NCBI GenBank assembly: GCA_009760885.1
Contig: CM019713.1
Location: 11,865,774 to 11,929,773 of the forward strand
Length of the DNA: 64,000 nucleotides
Direction of reading: 5' to 3'
From: Achatina immaculata
Taxonomy: Eukaryota > Mollusca > Gastropoda > Stylommatophora > Achatinidae
Below the pieces are notes generated by a model, which searched no databases, was not told the origin of the DNA, and saw only the letters and a list, made by a program, of their open reading frames with translations. How positions within the stretch are numbered: position 1 is the stretch's first letter; the number at the start of each line of letters is the position of its first letter. Of the stretch, positions 10,555-22,799 are shown in pieces. Both the position numbers and the translations under genes were made by a program.

Positions 10555-12985
10555 GGGGTATTCACATATGAGAGCATGATCATTGGAGCCACAATATTTC
10601 CACACAAAGAGATACATAAAACAGCGTGGATATTTCCAGATGATAGAACCAGAAACCAGATAGATCATTTTTGTATTAGAAAGCAATACAGAACATCTCT
10701 GATAGATGTAAGGGCTTATAGGGGTGCAGATGTTAACAGTGATCACAACCTGTGCATAGGGAAAATAAAACTAAAACTGAAAAGCCAACACAAGAAATCA
10801 GTACACAGAAAGATAAACATTCACAGCCTACAAGAAGAGAATACTAACAGTAATTTCAATCAGGAACTTGCCAATCATTCCACAACACCCAGTGAAGTTG
10901 AGGAGATAAGTATAAACGTACTATGGAATTCTTACAGCACAGCCATAATCACAGCAGCAAAAGCAAGCACTGGACTGAAAAAAAAACAAATAGAAAAGCA
11001 TGGATATCAGAAAACACATGGAAGTATATACATGAAAGACGAGCAGTCAAATTAGACATGTTGAATGTAAAAACAGATCTTGAAAAAGATCTGGTGAAAG
11101 TAACATACAAAGAACTAGACAAGAAAGTAAAAAATTCAGCTAGAAGGGATAAAAGAGAATACATAGACAATATGGCGAAAGAGGCAGAAAAAGCAGCAAA
11201 AACAGGATACAGCAAAACTTTATATAACATACAAAAGAGACTAACAGGTACTATTACATCTAAAGAAAGACCAATCCTTAGCAAAACTGGAACCCTGTTA
11301 ACATCAAGTAAAGACCGAAAGCAAAGATGGGCTGAACACTTCCAAGAAATACTTAATCGACCACACCCAAAAGAATTGTTAAACCTTGAAACCGACTTAC
11401 CAGCCCCACAACTAAATGTCAACCTAGATGAAATTAAATTGCATGAAATTGAAACGGCAGTAGTGAATTTAATGGCTAACAACAAAGCTGCAGGTGAAGA
11501 TGAAATAACACCCGCAGTGCAAAAAGCTATCAATAGTGACAACATGAGACAACTACAGAGAATGTTTAACACGATTTAGAAAGAAGAAAAGGTCCCTTCT
11601 AAATGGAAAAAAAGGAATCATTGTTAAAATACCAAAAAAAAAAAGGCAACCTTAGTGACTGTAACAATCGGAGAGAAGTAACCTTAATATCAGTTGTGTC
11701 AAAAGTATTTTGCAAGGTCATTTTGAATAGACTTAAAGATGTTCTGGATACTGCAATGAGAGAAGAACAAGCAGGATTTCGAAAAGGGAGAACCTGTCTC
11801 GACCAGATCTTTACTTAAGAACAGTACTTGAAGAACATATTGAAAAGCAGAAACCATTAATACTGAACTTCATAGACTTTAAAAAGGCATTTGATAGCAT
11901 ACACAGAGAATCATTGTCGAGAATTTTAAGTCTATATGGAATACCATCTAAAATTGTCAACATCATTAAGGACTTCTACAATGGATATGTTTGTGCAGTC
12001 AAGACAGAAGAAGGGATGAGTGAATGGTTCCAGATTGAAACAGGTGTGAAACAAGGATGTATACCTATCTCCTTTGCTTTTTGGAATTACAATAGACTTC
12101 ATAATGAAATAATACTGCACAGTTAACTCAGGTATTGATTGGGTACATGAGACCCAACTGTAAAATCTTGATTTTGCTGATGACATGACTCTTATAAGTA
12201 ACAATGTGAATTCCATGCAAGAAAAAAAAGATAGCCTGTCTTCACTGGCTAGCAAAATAGGACTTGAAATTAACAAGGACAAAACAAAAATAATGAAAAT
12301 TCCCCTTAATCAAAATGGAAAAATTCACATAGAAGGGACAGATATTGAAGAAGTAAATCAATTCGCATATCTTGGCAGCTACATAGACCAGGATGGTAAC
12401 ACCAGAAAGGAAATTAGAATCAGAACTGCAAAAGCAGCATCGATCTTCAAGAATCTTGAGAACATAAAGAATTCAAAAGTTTTAAGCACAAAAATCAAGT
12501 TAAGACTATTCAATTCAAATGTAATATCCATCCTCATTTATGCATGCGAAAGCTGGAAAACAACTAAGGAAACAGAGAAGAAATTAGACTCTTGAAAACA
12601 AATGCCTAAGGAAAATACTTGGCATCAAGTGGAACGAATTCAGGAACAATGCAGAGATAAGACAGATGAGCGAACAACAACCTGTCTCATGGGTGATCAG
12701 GAAAATGAGATGGACATATGTTGGTCACTAGATGAGAAGAAATAATCAGAGAATCCCAAAATAAGCTATCAAGTGGAATACAACAGGCCAAAGAAAAAGA
12801 GGCAGACCGCATGAAACTCAGAAGAGGACATTGTTAAGAGAGGCCGAATTAACAGGCATAAAATCCCTTGATGAAGTTGAAAGACTCGCCGAAGACAGGA
12901 AAAGTTGGTGAACTACTTTGCGAGCCCTATGTGACGTTTAACGACACGTGAAGGATATAGGATATAAGGAGATATAAGATACTCA
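10555..12985 (+). mobile_element. LINE B, longest copy: endonuclease end, reverse transcriptase, 3' UTR
   Basis: The element starts inside the APE-type endonuclease (FPHKEIHKTAW near 10600, RTRNQIDHFCIRKQY near 10645, SDHNL near 10740, matching the SDHH-type catalytic end). A linker rich in Lys/Glu follows (about 10800-11580). The reverse transcriptase then has EEQAGFRKGRTCLDQIFT (11763-11816), NFIDFKKAFDSIHRE (motif A, 11868-11912), GVKQGC (12046), FADD shifted by a frame change near 12170-12185, and GLEINKDKTKIMK. The thumb carries LGSYIDQDG and LIYACESWKTTKE. The C-terminus has QQPVSWVI and RQRKRGR-like basic residues before a 3' UTR with ACACGTGAAGGATATAGGAT. Frameshifts near 11580, 11818, 12126 and 12595 break the frame into at least five pieces. 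Confidence 0.9.
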
Positions 12986-12989
12986 CATA

Positions 12990-13620
12990 TGGAATTTAAA
13001 ATTATATGCATCCTCTGCAACGTATTCTGATGTTATTTTTTCCTGAACTGTTAATTAGAAAGCAATTTTTTTTCCTCACCATGATTAGGCATTTCACTCA
13101 TCAAGAAATTCAAGTTGTCAATGTCAGGCGCGTATACGAACATCCCATCGCCCACCTTGATCTCATAGGTCTGTCAGTCTGTCACGAACTCTGCTGGCCG
13201 CCCTCCCATACATACATCATGATCATTATCAGGTGCCATGGCGGGCAGGAGTTGGCGGTCATACTTGTTCACAAATCTCGATCTTTGATATCTCCCATGA
13301 GCTCAGCTGGTGACTTTTGATTTTATGCTTCGCATTAGACTGTCCCTGGTCTTGGCCTCCCCATGCCTCTCTGCTCGTTTAACTTTCCTATTGTTACTAT
13401 GTTTTCATGCTCTCCCTTACTCACTGAATGTTGACTTTTACGCACACAAACACACACACACTTACACTTATCTGATGGAAAAAAAAAACCCCAGTAAAAT
13501 TAGAACATCAATAAAACTCTTTATTTGTTGAGCCCCTTCACGATGATACTGTTTCTTCTACAGTTTAGATGAAACTTCATATTAGACAGTTAGTTGTAAC
13601 ACATCGATAATGACGAGAGG
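12990..13620. other. no gene seen
   Basis: Mixed sequence with a short CA stretch near 13445. A 104-residue open frame at 13006-13320 is not recognisable. Confidence 0.4.
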
Positions 13621-13623
13621 AAG

Positions 13624-13668
<45 letters not shown>
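13620..13668. repeat. (GA)n microsatellite
   Basis: About 20 GA units. Confidence 0.97.
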
Positions 13669-14295
13669 TACTCTATGAAGCTACGACTCTTAACATTTTA
13701 AAAAATTCTCACAAACTGTTGGTCATCGTGGAAAGCCAACATTTTTTCTAACGCGTAGAAAATTGGAAGCAAAATAGTTAAGACAAAAACAAAAATAAAT
13801 CATTGTTCTGTTGTCATATATCGAAGAAAGCCATTTTGATCGATTCTGTCGGGGGTGGGGGTGGGAGGGGAGGGGGTGCCGCGCGAAGACCCAGAATCCA
13901 AGCTGTGTAAGACAATGATCAGCTGGTACACTTGGCTGATTGTTACCGTCACGGTTAGCGAATAAAAAAACTGATGAAGACCCTACGTGGTACCCTAGGT
14001 TATAGACCACAGTCTCTCTCTCTCTCTCCATATACACACACACACACATAAACACACATTCACGCATACACAGACGAGGGTGAATCAAGCGAAAGGTAAA
14101 AAATGCTAATCTAATTTCCGAAAGAACAGACAGAAATCTCTTAGTAGTCCATCTGTTAGGACCAAGGTCACTGGCTTCATTAGTAAGCCGAGAACAGTAC
14201 ATGTCAAGATGGCGGCTACGTTGCAGACATACAAAAAGAGAAGAAGTGCATTCACTTCTCTGATTATTGCCCGTCAAATATCTGAAACCCTCGGA
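13669..14295. other. no recognised gene; (TC)n(AC)n at 14006-14060
   Basis: A minus-strand open frame of 184 residues (13723-14277) spans a dinucleotide repeat and a G-rich stretch. It has no recognisable domain and is treated as chance. Confidence 0.4.
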
Positions 14296-14842
14296 TATCA
14301 GTCAGTCAGTCACTTGCATGTCTCTCGCGGAACTTTGCCTCCCTAACAGCTCTCATATAGGCCTCTCGGTTGTAAGCAAGATGGCTGCTGCTGATGCATT
14401 CATTTACATATTATCAACGATGTCTTGCAGCCATCTTCGCCTTGGTCTTCCTCTCTTTCTTTTTTCCTAATATGTATTCTTCCAAGACCGTCTTCTCTAA
14501 ATTCTCATGACGTTTAATGTGCCCAAAATATTTAAGTTTGTGTTTAGTCCTCTTTAGTAGCCAGCCCTCTTTCAATATTAAGTTCTTGTAGCATGGATAT
14601 ATTTATTCTTTTTTGTATCCATGATAATTGAAGAACTCTTCTGTAGCATTTACATTAAAATGCATTTATGTTATTCTCAGCTGTTTTGTTAAATGTCCAG
14701 GTCTCACATGCATATGTTGCGATGGGAAAGATGCATGCCCTTAAAAATCTTATTTTTGTAGATCTTTCTGTTCCTATCCACAGCTTATTCAGCTGTTTTA
14801 CTTTTTGAAGGGCGATAGACGTCCTCCTTTTAATTTCAAACA
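14296..14842 (-). mobile_element. LINE A 3' fragment
   Basis: The minus strand encodes EIKRRTSIALQKVKQLNKLW, RACIFPIATYACETWT and the basic GRPRRRW-like tail, ending in a CAGTCAGTCAGTC tail near 14300. Truncated 5' at about 14842. Confidence 0.85.
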
Positions 14843-14849
14843 TGCACAG

Positions 14850-16080
14850 TGAAATGTCTGCGGCCTACCTTGCAAGGCGCAAGTTTATAACTGGGCTAGG
14901 AAATTCGAGACAGGTATAATAAGAACATGACGCCGACTGGCCTGTGAAAGCACATAAGAGACTCGGTGGACGAGAAATCAGAACTAATATTTTTTTCCTT
15001 ACTGGAATTCAGACGCTAGTTAACAGATGGCGCAGATGCATAACAAAGCAATGGGTACTATTGAAAAATGGGGTTGCTATTTTCTCCTCTACTAAGTAAA
15101 AGTTTTGTGTGTAATTTGCATCTTTTTTCTAACTTTCATTTCAGTCACTTTCATGTGGGTGGATGTATGCTTTATATATCTCTCTTCTTCTCTTTCTCTC
15201 TCTCTCTTCCTCTCTCTCTCTTTCTCTCTCTAGCACTCCAAACCTCATTGCAGGTGATACAATCTGTCTGCCACGGCTTTCTCGTCCCAGTCATCTGTTC
15301 TGAATTCTCTTAGATCTTCGTCCACATTGTCTCTTCATCTTTGCCTTCAGCCTTGGTCCTTCCATCTCTCATATATACGCTTTTAATACTCTGTAGACCC
15401 TCTTACATTCTTTCTAAATCTATATTCTTTTTACAGCGGATGTGCTTAATAGTTCTTTGTACACACTGTGGATTTCTCTGATGGTTCTTTCTGTCCAAAC
15501 TCCCATTTGTATATCAATCTATTAAAAAAAAATATGCCAGCATACGTTGTTTTATGTTACGCTCAAGGAGAAAATCACTGTATGTAAAAATTATATGTAA
15601 AACAACCCCCTGTACATCTCAAATGTGAATGAAATGATCGCTTTAATAACTTCAAAGAGCGTTTTATGTTCCAAAAAAAAATGTTTGGCCTATTCGTGTA
15701 AGTTTCTAAGTCACATACACGTATTTTATCGGAGTGCCCGATCTAATCTTTACTTCCACCACTTACAACAACAACAACAACAACAACAAAAGTTTTCAAT
15801 GTGCGTTGGTTAGACTTTGTGACCTTCTTACAATGTTTTCAAATGACTCCGTTTTAACAACGAATGTAGGAGATCACGTGCCAACCGATGCAGTGACACA
15901 GACCATGTCGACCTGTTGTTGCACACAGCCAGCCATCTGTTAACTTCTATTCCGCCAAATTATTTTTAAATACTGTACATAAACCGCGCTTTGAGCAACT
16001 GACGAGGTTAGGGCACCCTAGCCTGAAGCGCTTCAGTCAGGCAAGTTGTGCAAACGGGTATCTCGGGTATCTGACTTTTC
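14850..16080. other. no gene; simple repeats
   Basis: Holds (TC)n at 15178-15232 and (CAA)n at 15766-15789. Nothing coding recognised. Confidence 0.45.
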
Positions 16081-16090
16081 CTAAAACTTG

Positions 16091-16106
16091 TGGGGGGGGG
16101 GGGGGG

Positions 16107-16143
<37 letters not shown>
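16091..16143. repeat. G run followed by (GA)n
   Basis: About 18 G's then about 16 GA units. Confidence 0.97.
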
Positions 16144-16146
<3 letters not shown>

Positions 16147-17049
16147 CGTTAATATTCCGACTGGTGCACACCCCCTCCATATCCCCAACCAGAAGCAACC
16201 CTCAACGATATGGAAAAGTGTTCCAAGTAACACCGCCAAAAATGATGGGAGATGAAATATAACTAAAATTTCAAAATTTATTCAGTGCTTAAAAACTGAT
16301 TGTAAAAAAAAAAAAAGAAGAAAGAGGAAGAAGAAAAAAAAAAGATTATAAAGCAAATTAGCAGTTTTGAAAAAAAAAATTGCAACTTGCAAAGCTGACT
16401 GCAAAATTGACTGCACCATGTACCTCATACAGCTCTCCGTTTAGATCTACAAGTGTACAGATAAATACGAGATGTTATTTCTAGAGATTCTATTCATTTT
16501 AAAACAAAAATTTGAAATTTACAGTCCATTTAAAAAAAAAAAAATCTAAATCTCATTTACTGGCCATGCCCTTATAGACAAGCCTAAGAGGAAAATGATA
16601 AATTATGTCCAGAAAATAAAATGAGTTCTTCTTTTCAGTTCTCCATACTCCTCCATGGCCACTCCAGTCCCTGCTACCTATACCGCTCTTCTCCATAGGA
16701 TCTCCAAACTAACCCAAAAAAAAAAAAGAAAGAAAAAAAAACTTACTCTTGAAAAATGTGTCAGTTTATTTTATAAAAATGAATGCTTTCTTTCTTCCTA
16801 AAATCTCCTCATCTGCCACTAACTTCAAAAGCAGCACAAAATGGCTGTGACCTATTTTGATCTTGGCGGGATAAGAATGCATAAGGTGTAGACGAGTCGA
16901 ATGTCTGTGTTCGTGATGTGTGAGCTGAAGAGACACAGTTCGTAATATTTCTTGTGCTTTTATAACAGTTTAATCAAATAAGGTATACATTACCTCTCTT
17001 CCTCTCCATCTCCCTCCCTCCCTCTCTGTGACTCCCCCCCCCCCGGACC
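16144..17049. other. A-rich sequence without genes
   Basis: Many short A runs, for example near 16305-16345 and 16720-16740, and a C run near 17035. No element recognised. Confidence 0.45.
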
Positions 17050-17460
17050 CTTAAGCATATGGGGCTTTCACAAGGGTTTTCCACAAACACCTGACATTTT
17101 CCGTTTTTTTTTTTCGCTCTTGCCCAGGTAAGCCTTCTATTGCTCAACATCCTCTATTGTTGCTCCATGTCTCCTTTGGTCTACTCTTGTTTCCCTGTGG
17201 TGTCCATCTTAGTGCTATTTTTTTGGTAATGAGTTGACAGTCATCCGGAGCACATCCTAACTATCGTCAACGTCTTTCCTCAATAATCGCTGTCAGCGGC
17301 ATTTCTGCCAGCAAGGTCTTATTTCTTAAAATATTTAGCCAAAATATTCGTCTAATCTTGCGTAAACATTTAGTCTGAAAGGAATTCTGCTTGTTTTCTA
17401 TAGTTTTGGTGATTTTTTTTTCAGCACTCAATTCCATATGGTAACACACTTAGGACATTA
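17050..17460 (-). mobile_element. LINE E 3' fragment, longer copy
   Basis: The minus strand encodes TKCLRKIRRIFWLNILRNK (17375-17320), a stretch around IIEERR (17285), then IALRWTPQGNKS, and the same 3' end as 8255-8452. One frame change is needed. The residues between FWLNI and IALRW match the usual order of an RTE-like C-terminal domain. Confidence 0.7.
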
Positions 17461-17589
17461 CTTTTAAATATTCTGATTTTCGTTTTCATGCTCAGTTTTT
17501 TGGATTTCATAACTTTCTACAGGATTGTATATATTATACTAGTTATGAAACCTGTCCATATACATATATACAAACACAAGTCGTGTCTG

Positions 17590-18655
17590 GTGAGTAATGA
17601 GACCGATTCTATAAAATACTTACATATACTTAAAATTCCTCGAAACAACATCCTTGAGCATCAATACACCGTTGCTAGCGGTTCTGCCACACGTCGTAGC
17701 TCGCATGGAATTCTTAAACAGGGATCTCCTTCAAAGCACTTGTCACGGCAGCTTGCACATCATTAACAGTCCCAACTTGGTGGTCTTTCAAGGTTGGTAC
17801 AGCGTTGCCACGGTCTGTTTCGCCAGAAACTCTCTCAAGCAGTGACACATGGCACGGCACATTGTCATGGTGAAGAACCCAGGTGTTTTTGACGATCTCC
17901 GGGCGGACGAGAGCGGCCTTGTTCTTCAACCATTTAAGCACTTTCACGTAAAATGCTGCGCTGATCATTCGTCTGGCTGGTACGAACTCCTTATGGACAA
18001 CACCTTTACAGTAAAAAAAAACCACAACAATAAACATCGATTTCGTCTTCGATTTGCTCATTCGAGCCTTCTTTGGTCGAGGAGACTCTGTAGTGTGCCA
18101 CTCAGAGCTCCGTGTTTTCGTCTTCGGATCGTACTCAAAGACCCATGTTTCATCACCAGTTATCATTTTCTCCTAAACATCAGGTTCACTCGTTACACAG
18201 CCCAAAAGCTCAAGAGAAATCGACACACGGTTTTTTCTTCTGTTCGTAGCTCAAAACCTTAGGAACCATTTTGGCACTAATTTTCCGCATGTGCAATTCT
18301 TTCGTGACGACTTTATGCACAATGGATTTTGGAAGTCCCACGTGATATGCTATCAATCTGAGACTCAAACGTCAGTCAGAATCCAAAACCGCTTTCACCT
18401 TATCAGCATTGTCGAAAGTGTGAGACGTTAATTGGCGCTCTGTCCATTGTCCATCCTCGACGCTCTCTCTTCCTTCGTTGAATGTCTTGTGCCACCGAAC
18501 CACCGAAACTCTTGTGCTTTCGATAAAGCATTCTTATCGTAGGCTTTCTGTATCTTAGCAAGCGGCTCAGTCGCAGATTTTTCAAGTTTAACACAAAACT
18601 TTATCGCGTATACTCCTCTGTATTTTGACAGTTACTCGACGCTTAAACAGCTGTC
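17590..18655 (-). pseudogene. decayed mariner transposon (transposase remnant)
   Basis: Minus-strand Tc1/mariner transposase. The 5' side (about 18600-18400) encodes the helix-turn-helix region in two frames (SATEPLAKIQKAYD, then the HTH helices ending VHKVVTKELHMRKISAKMV near 18300-18255). The catalytic part begins with MITGDETWVFEYDP (18166-18125, first catalytic Asp in GDETW), then SSEWHTTESPRPKKARMSKS and VLHHDNVPCH (second Asp, near 17865). The segment that should carry the third Asp (PYSPDLAPxD) is missing. The C-terminus AAVTSALKEIPV follows at once. Stops and frameshifts occur between the HTH and the catalytic part. Confidence 0.85.
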
Positions 18656-18659
18656 CACT

Positions 18660-19150
18660 TTGCTATCATACATGCCCACAGTGATAAAACCAAAGACGGA
18701 AGTTGTGATGCTGCTCCTGATAAAAGATAATAACTTACACAAGTTCAGAGACTTATATCAACAGCTACTGGTGGCATATCATAACCAAATCGCAAAGTCA
18801 ACAAACAACAGAGAAGCAGAAGATGATATTTTGTGCCCGACTTTCTTAATGAAAAGGATATACAAGTGTATAACAAAGAGCTATATTTTATTTTACAGTT
18901 ATTTTGAAAAAAAATATGTATGTGCTTTTTATGTGGTCTTTGGCAAAGGCATTTGCCAAAAATAATGAATTGTACGATCTTCATTTAAACGTGTTCATTT
19001 TACTTTCTACCACCGTCGTTTCTGCTCACTTTTCTCGCACTTTCCATAATTATTATTATTATTGTAAAACTGAACCATACATTTCAGTCTGTTTTTTTTA
19101 TTACTAGTACCTGCTTTATCAAATTTGTTATTTATATTACCTTAAGACAT
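18660..19150. other. no recognised gene
   Basis: A 101-residue open frame (18660-18965, plus) has an unremarkable composition and no match I recognise. (ATT)n lies at 19048-19061. Confidence 0.4.
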
Positions 19151-19154
19151 CATA

Positions 19155-19425
19155 AAAGGTAAAGATAGTCCCATAGCAAATGCTATAGGGGATGAAGCGT
19201 TAGAGACCTTATTATGCTGGGCCATCAGCGTATGATGTAGGGTGGCCATTTCCTTTCCTCGCTGCCTTTCCTTCCCAGATTTCCTCTGATACCTATTTTA
19301 CGAGGCAGGGTCGACCTCGGGGCCGTATTGGCCGGGAAAAAAAAATCCCGCTCAGCTAGGGATTCGAACCCTAGACCATTCGGTTGCTAGACGAGTGCAA
19401 ATGTTAAACACTGCAGTAAGATGAA
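19155..19425 (-). repeat. tRNA-derived SINE (type 1)
   Basis: The minus-strand head carries CTCGTCTAGCAACCGAATGG and a B box GGTTCGAATCCC (19365-19352). A T run, GGCCAATACGGCC-like sequence and a 3' end with CATTTGCTATGGGACTATC follow. The structure is a tRNA-like head plus an unrelated body; no functional tRNA fold is claimed. Confidence 0.7.
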
Positions 19426-19479
19426 CTCAATATTTTAGCTACCAAATCTCAACGAATGGTTAAAGTACACTACTGAAGG

Positions 19480-19725
19480 GTAACATCACCGTTTCCATGC
19501 CATTAAGACACACGCGGATGCGATTTTAGGCCCGTATTTCTAAGACCATTGGCACATGAAAGTGTACTGTGGTCAGTATCATGCCTGGCCCCATTTACTT
19601 TCCTCAGATTTCTCTGGTACCCATTTTTGGAGGGTGGTTTCATGGTGCTGGCAGCAGAAAAAAAAAATCTTCACTGCTGGGACTTGAACCCAGTACAAGT
19701 ACACTACTGGGTCACTTAAATAAAT
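19480..19725 (-). repeat. tRNA-derived SINE (type 2)
   Basis: Minus-strand B box GGTTCAAGTCCC near 19692-19681, then a T run and a body with GGGGCCAGGCATGATACTG. Part of the body recurs at 61905-62040. Confidence 0.65.
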
Positions 19726-19984
19726 TTAAAATATTCTAAGCAAAACAAATGCACACGCAGGAATGAAGCTTGATAAAAGAACACATTATAAAGGAAACTA
19801 TGAGTGACCAGCCGCCACGTGGTGATAAGCTTATCGTTTTGGGAGTAGATTTTGGTTAGACAAATCTTTTTCTAAAAGTTTGAACAGACAACAGTTTGGA
19901 GCTTTGAAACATTCACCTCTTTTTTTTGCAGATTCATTAAGATGGCAAACTATTAAATCAGTGCCAAGCTCGGATATAGCTGTT

Positions 19985-20255
19985 GGTAACCTATTATTTT
20001 AGATACCTTTCCAAAGAATCAAGTGGTTTGACCACTTAATGAGAATGACACACTCGCAGCCAGCCACTAGAGCCTTCAACTAAAGAACTACAAAACACAG
20101 ATCAAGAGGAAGACCCAGAAAGAGATGGATACATGGTATCAGAGAAACACTGACTAATTATGGCATGACTGTCAATGAGGCCACCCATTTGACCCCAGAA
20201 CACTTTCTGTATCTCCCTGTGACACTTAATGGTACATGAGAAAGCATGAAGTAAG
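19985..20255 (+). mobile_element. LINE J 3' fragment
   Basis: The plus strand encodes FQRIKWFDHLMRMTHSQPAT, then a basic RSRGRPRKRWIHGIRETL block and TVNEATHLTPEH. This is the C-terminal tail of an RTE-like LINE, with one internal stop. Confidence 0.7.
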
Positions 20256-20289
20256 TAAAGTTCCAGTAAATGAAACTGTCATTTCAGAG

Positions 20290-20540
20290 CATGAAATGGA
20301 TTGTGACTGGTGGTAAACTATCACTTTGGTTATTTTTCAAACACATTTAAACTATCATTTCAGAGCCTAAACTGGGATGTTACCATTGGTAAACTATCAT
20401 TTCAGAGCCTAAACTGGGATGTTACCATTGGTAAACTATCATTTCAGAGCCTAAACTGGGATGTTACCATTGGTAAACTATCATTCTAGAGATCTTTCCA
20501 ATACTTGTAAAATATCATTTCAGAGCCTAAACTGGGATGT
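20290..20540. repeat. 42 bp minisatellite, about 5 units
   Basis: Three nearly perfect and two partial units containing TAAACTATCATTTCAGAGCC and TAAACTGGGATGTTACC. Confidence 0.9.
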
Positions 20541-21254
20541 TTAGTTGCCCGAGTTTAGACAGTAAGAAGTAAACTTACATTTAAAAATATAAGCTGTTAC
20601 ATGTAAACTCAACATTTCAAAATTGGGATCAACTATGATATACTTTTGTTTTTATTATTTAACGTTAATAACTTGTATGAAATACAATTTTAACGATTTG
20701 TGTCAGGAAAATTTAAAATATTGACATATTTGCAGAAAAGAAATAAAACTTCCTAGATTTTATTCCACAATAACTAATCTTCATATAATCATGTGAAATG
20801 CTTTGTTATTGTGGATTCGCTATTAAATTACAAAGCACTAAAATGCTTCATACTGGCCCAGAGGGATTTCTGTCACAGATTATTTTTATTTATTTATTTT
20901 TTGTTTGTAGAATTTTTCATATCTGCTGTGGTTTTATCAAGCAGTTGTTTTGGTAAACTGCTGCTCACCTTTCCAGTCCATGCCAGTTTTGTATTAATAC
21001 TACTACTTGAGCACAGTGGGGCAGAAGTTGGTAGATGGCTGTCTATGTGCAACAACAGGGCGACGCAGTCTATGTCACTGCACCAACTGCACCAGACTTC
21101 CTCCTATATTAATTGTTACATTAGAGGCAAGGACAAATCAATGTATCTAAAATTATGCAGTGTGTAGAATATTTCTCTGTCAGTCAGTTTTGTTGATAAT
21201 AGTTGTAACCTGCCACAAAATGATGGGAGAAGAAAGTACTATTCTATTCCATAA
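20541..21254. other. no recognised gene
   Basis: A 124-residue plus-strand open frame (20793-21167) is hydrophobic and Cys-rich but has no recognisable domain, exon border or start context. Confidence 0.4.
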
Positions 21255-21515
21255 AATTACGGCTCTCAGCTCATTCACTCCAAAATAACACTGGCAGTGT
21301 TGCTAAATCCTACACTTTAGTGAATCAATGTTCAGAGAGATACTTAAGCAAAGTATAAATAAAATAAAAATTAGCACATTTCAAACCAAATCCATATTTT
21401 TTAAACTATAGAATAACCTCCTTTCAGTTTCTTTCTACCAAAATTTTGCACTGAAATTTATTCTGGCAAAGCATGGAAATTAATTCCAGAGTGAATGGGT
21501 TAAATGACATAATCT
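21255..21515 (+). repeat. MITE-like repeat K, copy 2
   Basis: Begins with CTCATTCACTCCAAAATAAC and ends CCAGAGTGAATGGGTTAAA. The two ends are inverted repeats of about 14 bp ending in TTAA, suggesting a piggyBac-like non-autonomous element. Confidence 0.55.
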
Positions 21516-21564
21516 TTCCTGTGAGGTGAAATTTTTGTGTTTATTCCACACTGACACTGTTTAG

Positions 21565-22235
21565 CTGATCTGATTTGACAGTCAGTGACTCATAGCTGAC
21601 ATTGGGGCTAGTGAACCTGAACCACAGTCAACCAAGACCCTGTCTCAGCTCTCCATTGGTACCTTCAGTAACAGGCGCAGTCTAGCTAATGGTGCAGGGA
21701 TTTACACAGCCCCCATGGGCAGTGGACTCTGCTAAAGAAGCTTTGCACACTCCCTGCTTTTTTAGCTTCACTCAGTCAGTCATTTGCTCAGTCAGTCATT
21801 TGCATGTCCCTTGTGAAACTCTGCCTCCCTAACAGCTCTCCTTAGGCTTCTCAGTTGTGAGCAAGATGCCCTGGTGGTGATGCATCCATTTGCAGATCAT
21901 CAACGATGTCTTGCAGCCATCTTTACCTTGGCCTTCCTCTCTTTCTGTTTCCCATTATGTACCCTTCCAAGACTGTCTTCTCTAAATTCTCATGATGTTT
22001 AATATGTCCAAAATATTTAAGTTTTCTCTGTTTAATCCCCTATACTAGCCAGCCTTCCTCAACATTAAATTTCTTGTTCTATGGAACAACATTGTTCTTT
22101 TAGCTTCACTCTGAGATTGAAAAAAATAGCTGCCATAAAACATTCCCAAATCTGACAATATTATTTGACCCTCAACTCCCTCACTGCATCAGCTGCAAAG
22201 AAAATCAAGCTCACAGTTCCAGTGAGACAATATAA
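21565..22235 (+). repeat. repeat M, copy 2, split by a LINE A insertion
   Basis: The left part (21565-21773) and right part (22098-22235) join into one M repeat similar to 1640-1975. The interruption is flanked by the 14 bp direct repeat TTTTAGCTTCACTC. Confidence 0.75.
21774..22097 (-). mobile_element. LINE A, short 5'-truncated insertion with target duplication
   Basis: Minus-strand LINE A 3' end with a (TCAGTCAG)n-like tail at 21774-21804. It is flanked by 14 bp direct repeats at 21760-21773 and 22098-22111, as expected for target-primed insertion. Confidence 0.9.
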
Positions 22236-22569
22236 GAAGAGCTCCATACAACCAGTTTGATTAAACAAAGCAAACCATCACAACATTATAATGTCCTTTT
22301 TGTTTGAACCTTATAGTGGGTAATTCTTCCCTTCATGTAAATGATTACAGTTGTTCGCAGTTGTTCGCCAAGTAGACATTTTATGATAACTGTGATAAAT
22401 AAATAGTGAGATTCACTTTCAGTCTAGATTTGGTCTAAAGTTTTGAGGCAAAAATCAGTAGACAGAGAGAGCTGAATACTGACACAATGTAGATGTACTA
22501 GATAAAGCAATGGAGCCAATGTAGAAGCGGGTCAGTATAAAATTTCAAGTCAGAACAAATAGGGCAGGA

Positions 22570-22795
22570 AGACACTTCTTTTTCTTCTACATTTGAGGTC
22601 GCTGGTCGCATCAGATGCTGATCCCTGTTAACAGGACAAAGCCCACAGTCCTCTCCAGATCCTGACAGAAGCCCCTAAAACTTTTTCCTCATGTTCGTAT
22701 CCTCAGGCCATGTCTCAGGTCTGCACAGACTGGGCACTCTTGACGGACATGTTCCAGGGGAAGACAATGAGTAACATAAGCACAACATCAGGTGG
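22570..22795 (-). mobile_element. LINE C 3' fragment
   Basis: The minus strand has the C-terminal LINE C region (CPxxxxLEHxxxECP-like and GQKxWGSxxDLE-like), matching 34745-34974. Its end has TTCTTCTAC-type sequence as in other C copies. Confidence 0.65.
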
Positions 22796-22799
22796 ACAT

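Noticed and set aside
13723..14277. 184-residue minus-strand open frame
   Set aside because: Runs through a dinucleotide repeat and a G-rich tract; no domain recognised.
19340..19370. Functional tRNA gene suggested by a B box
   Set aside because: The rest of the cloverleaf is not supported and a SINE body follows; the same holds at 5735 and 19685.
20793..21167. 124-residue open frame
   Set aside because: No recognisable domain, no exon borders, surrounded by repeats; compatible with chance in AT-rich sequence.
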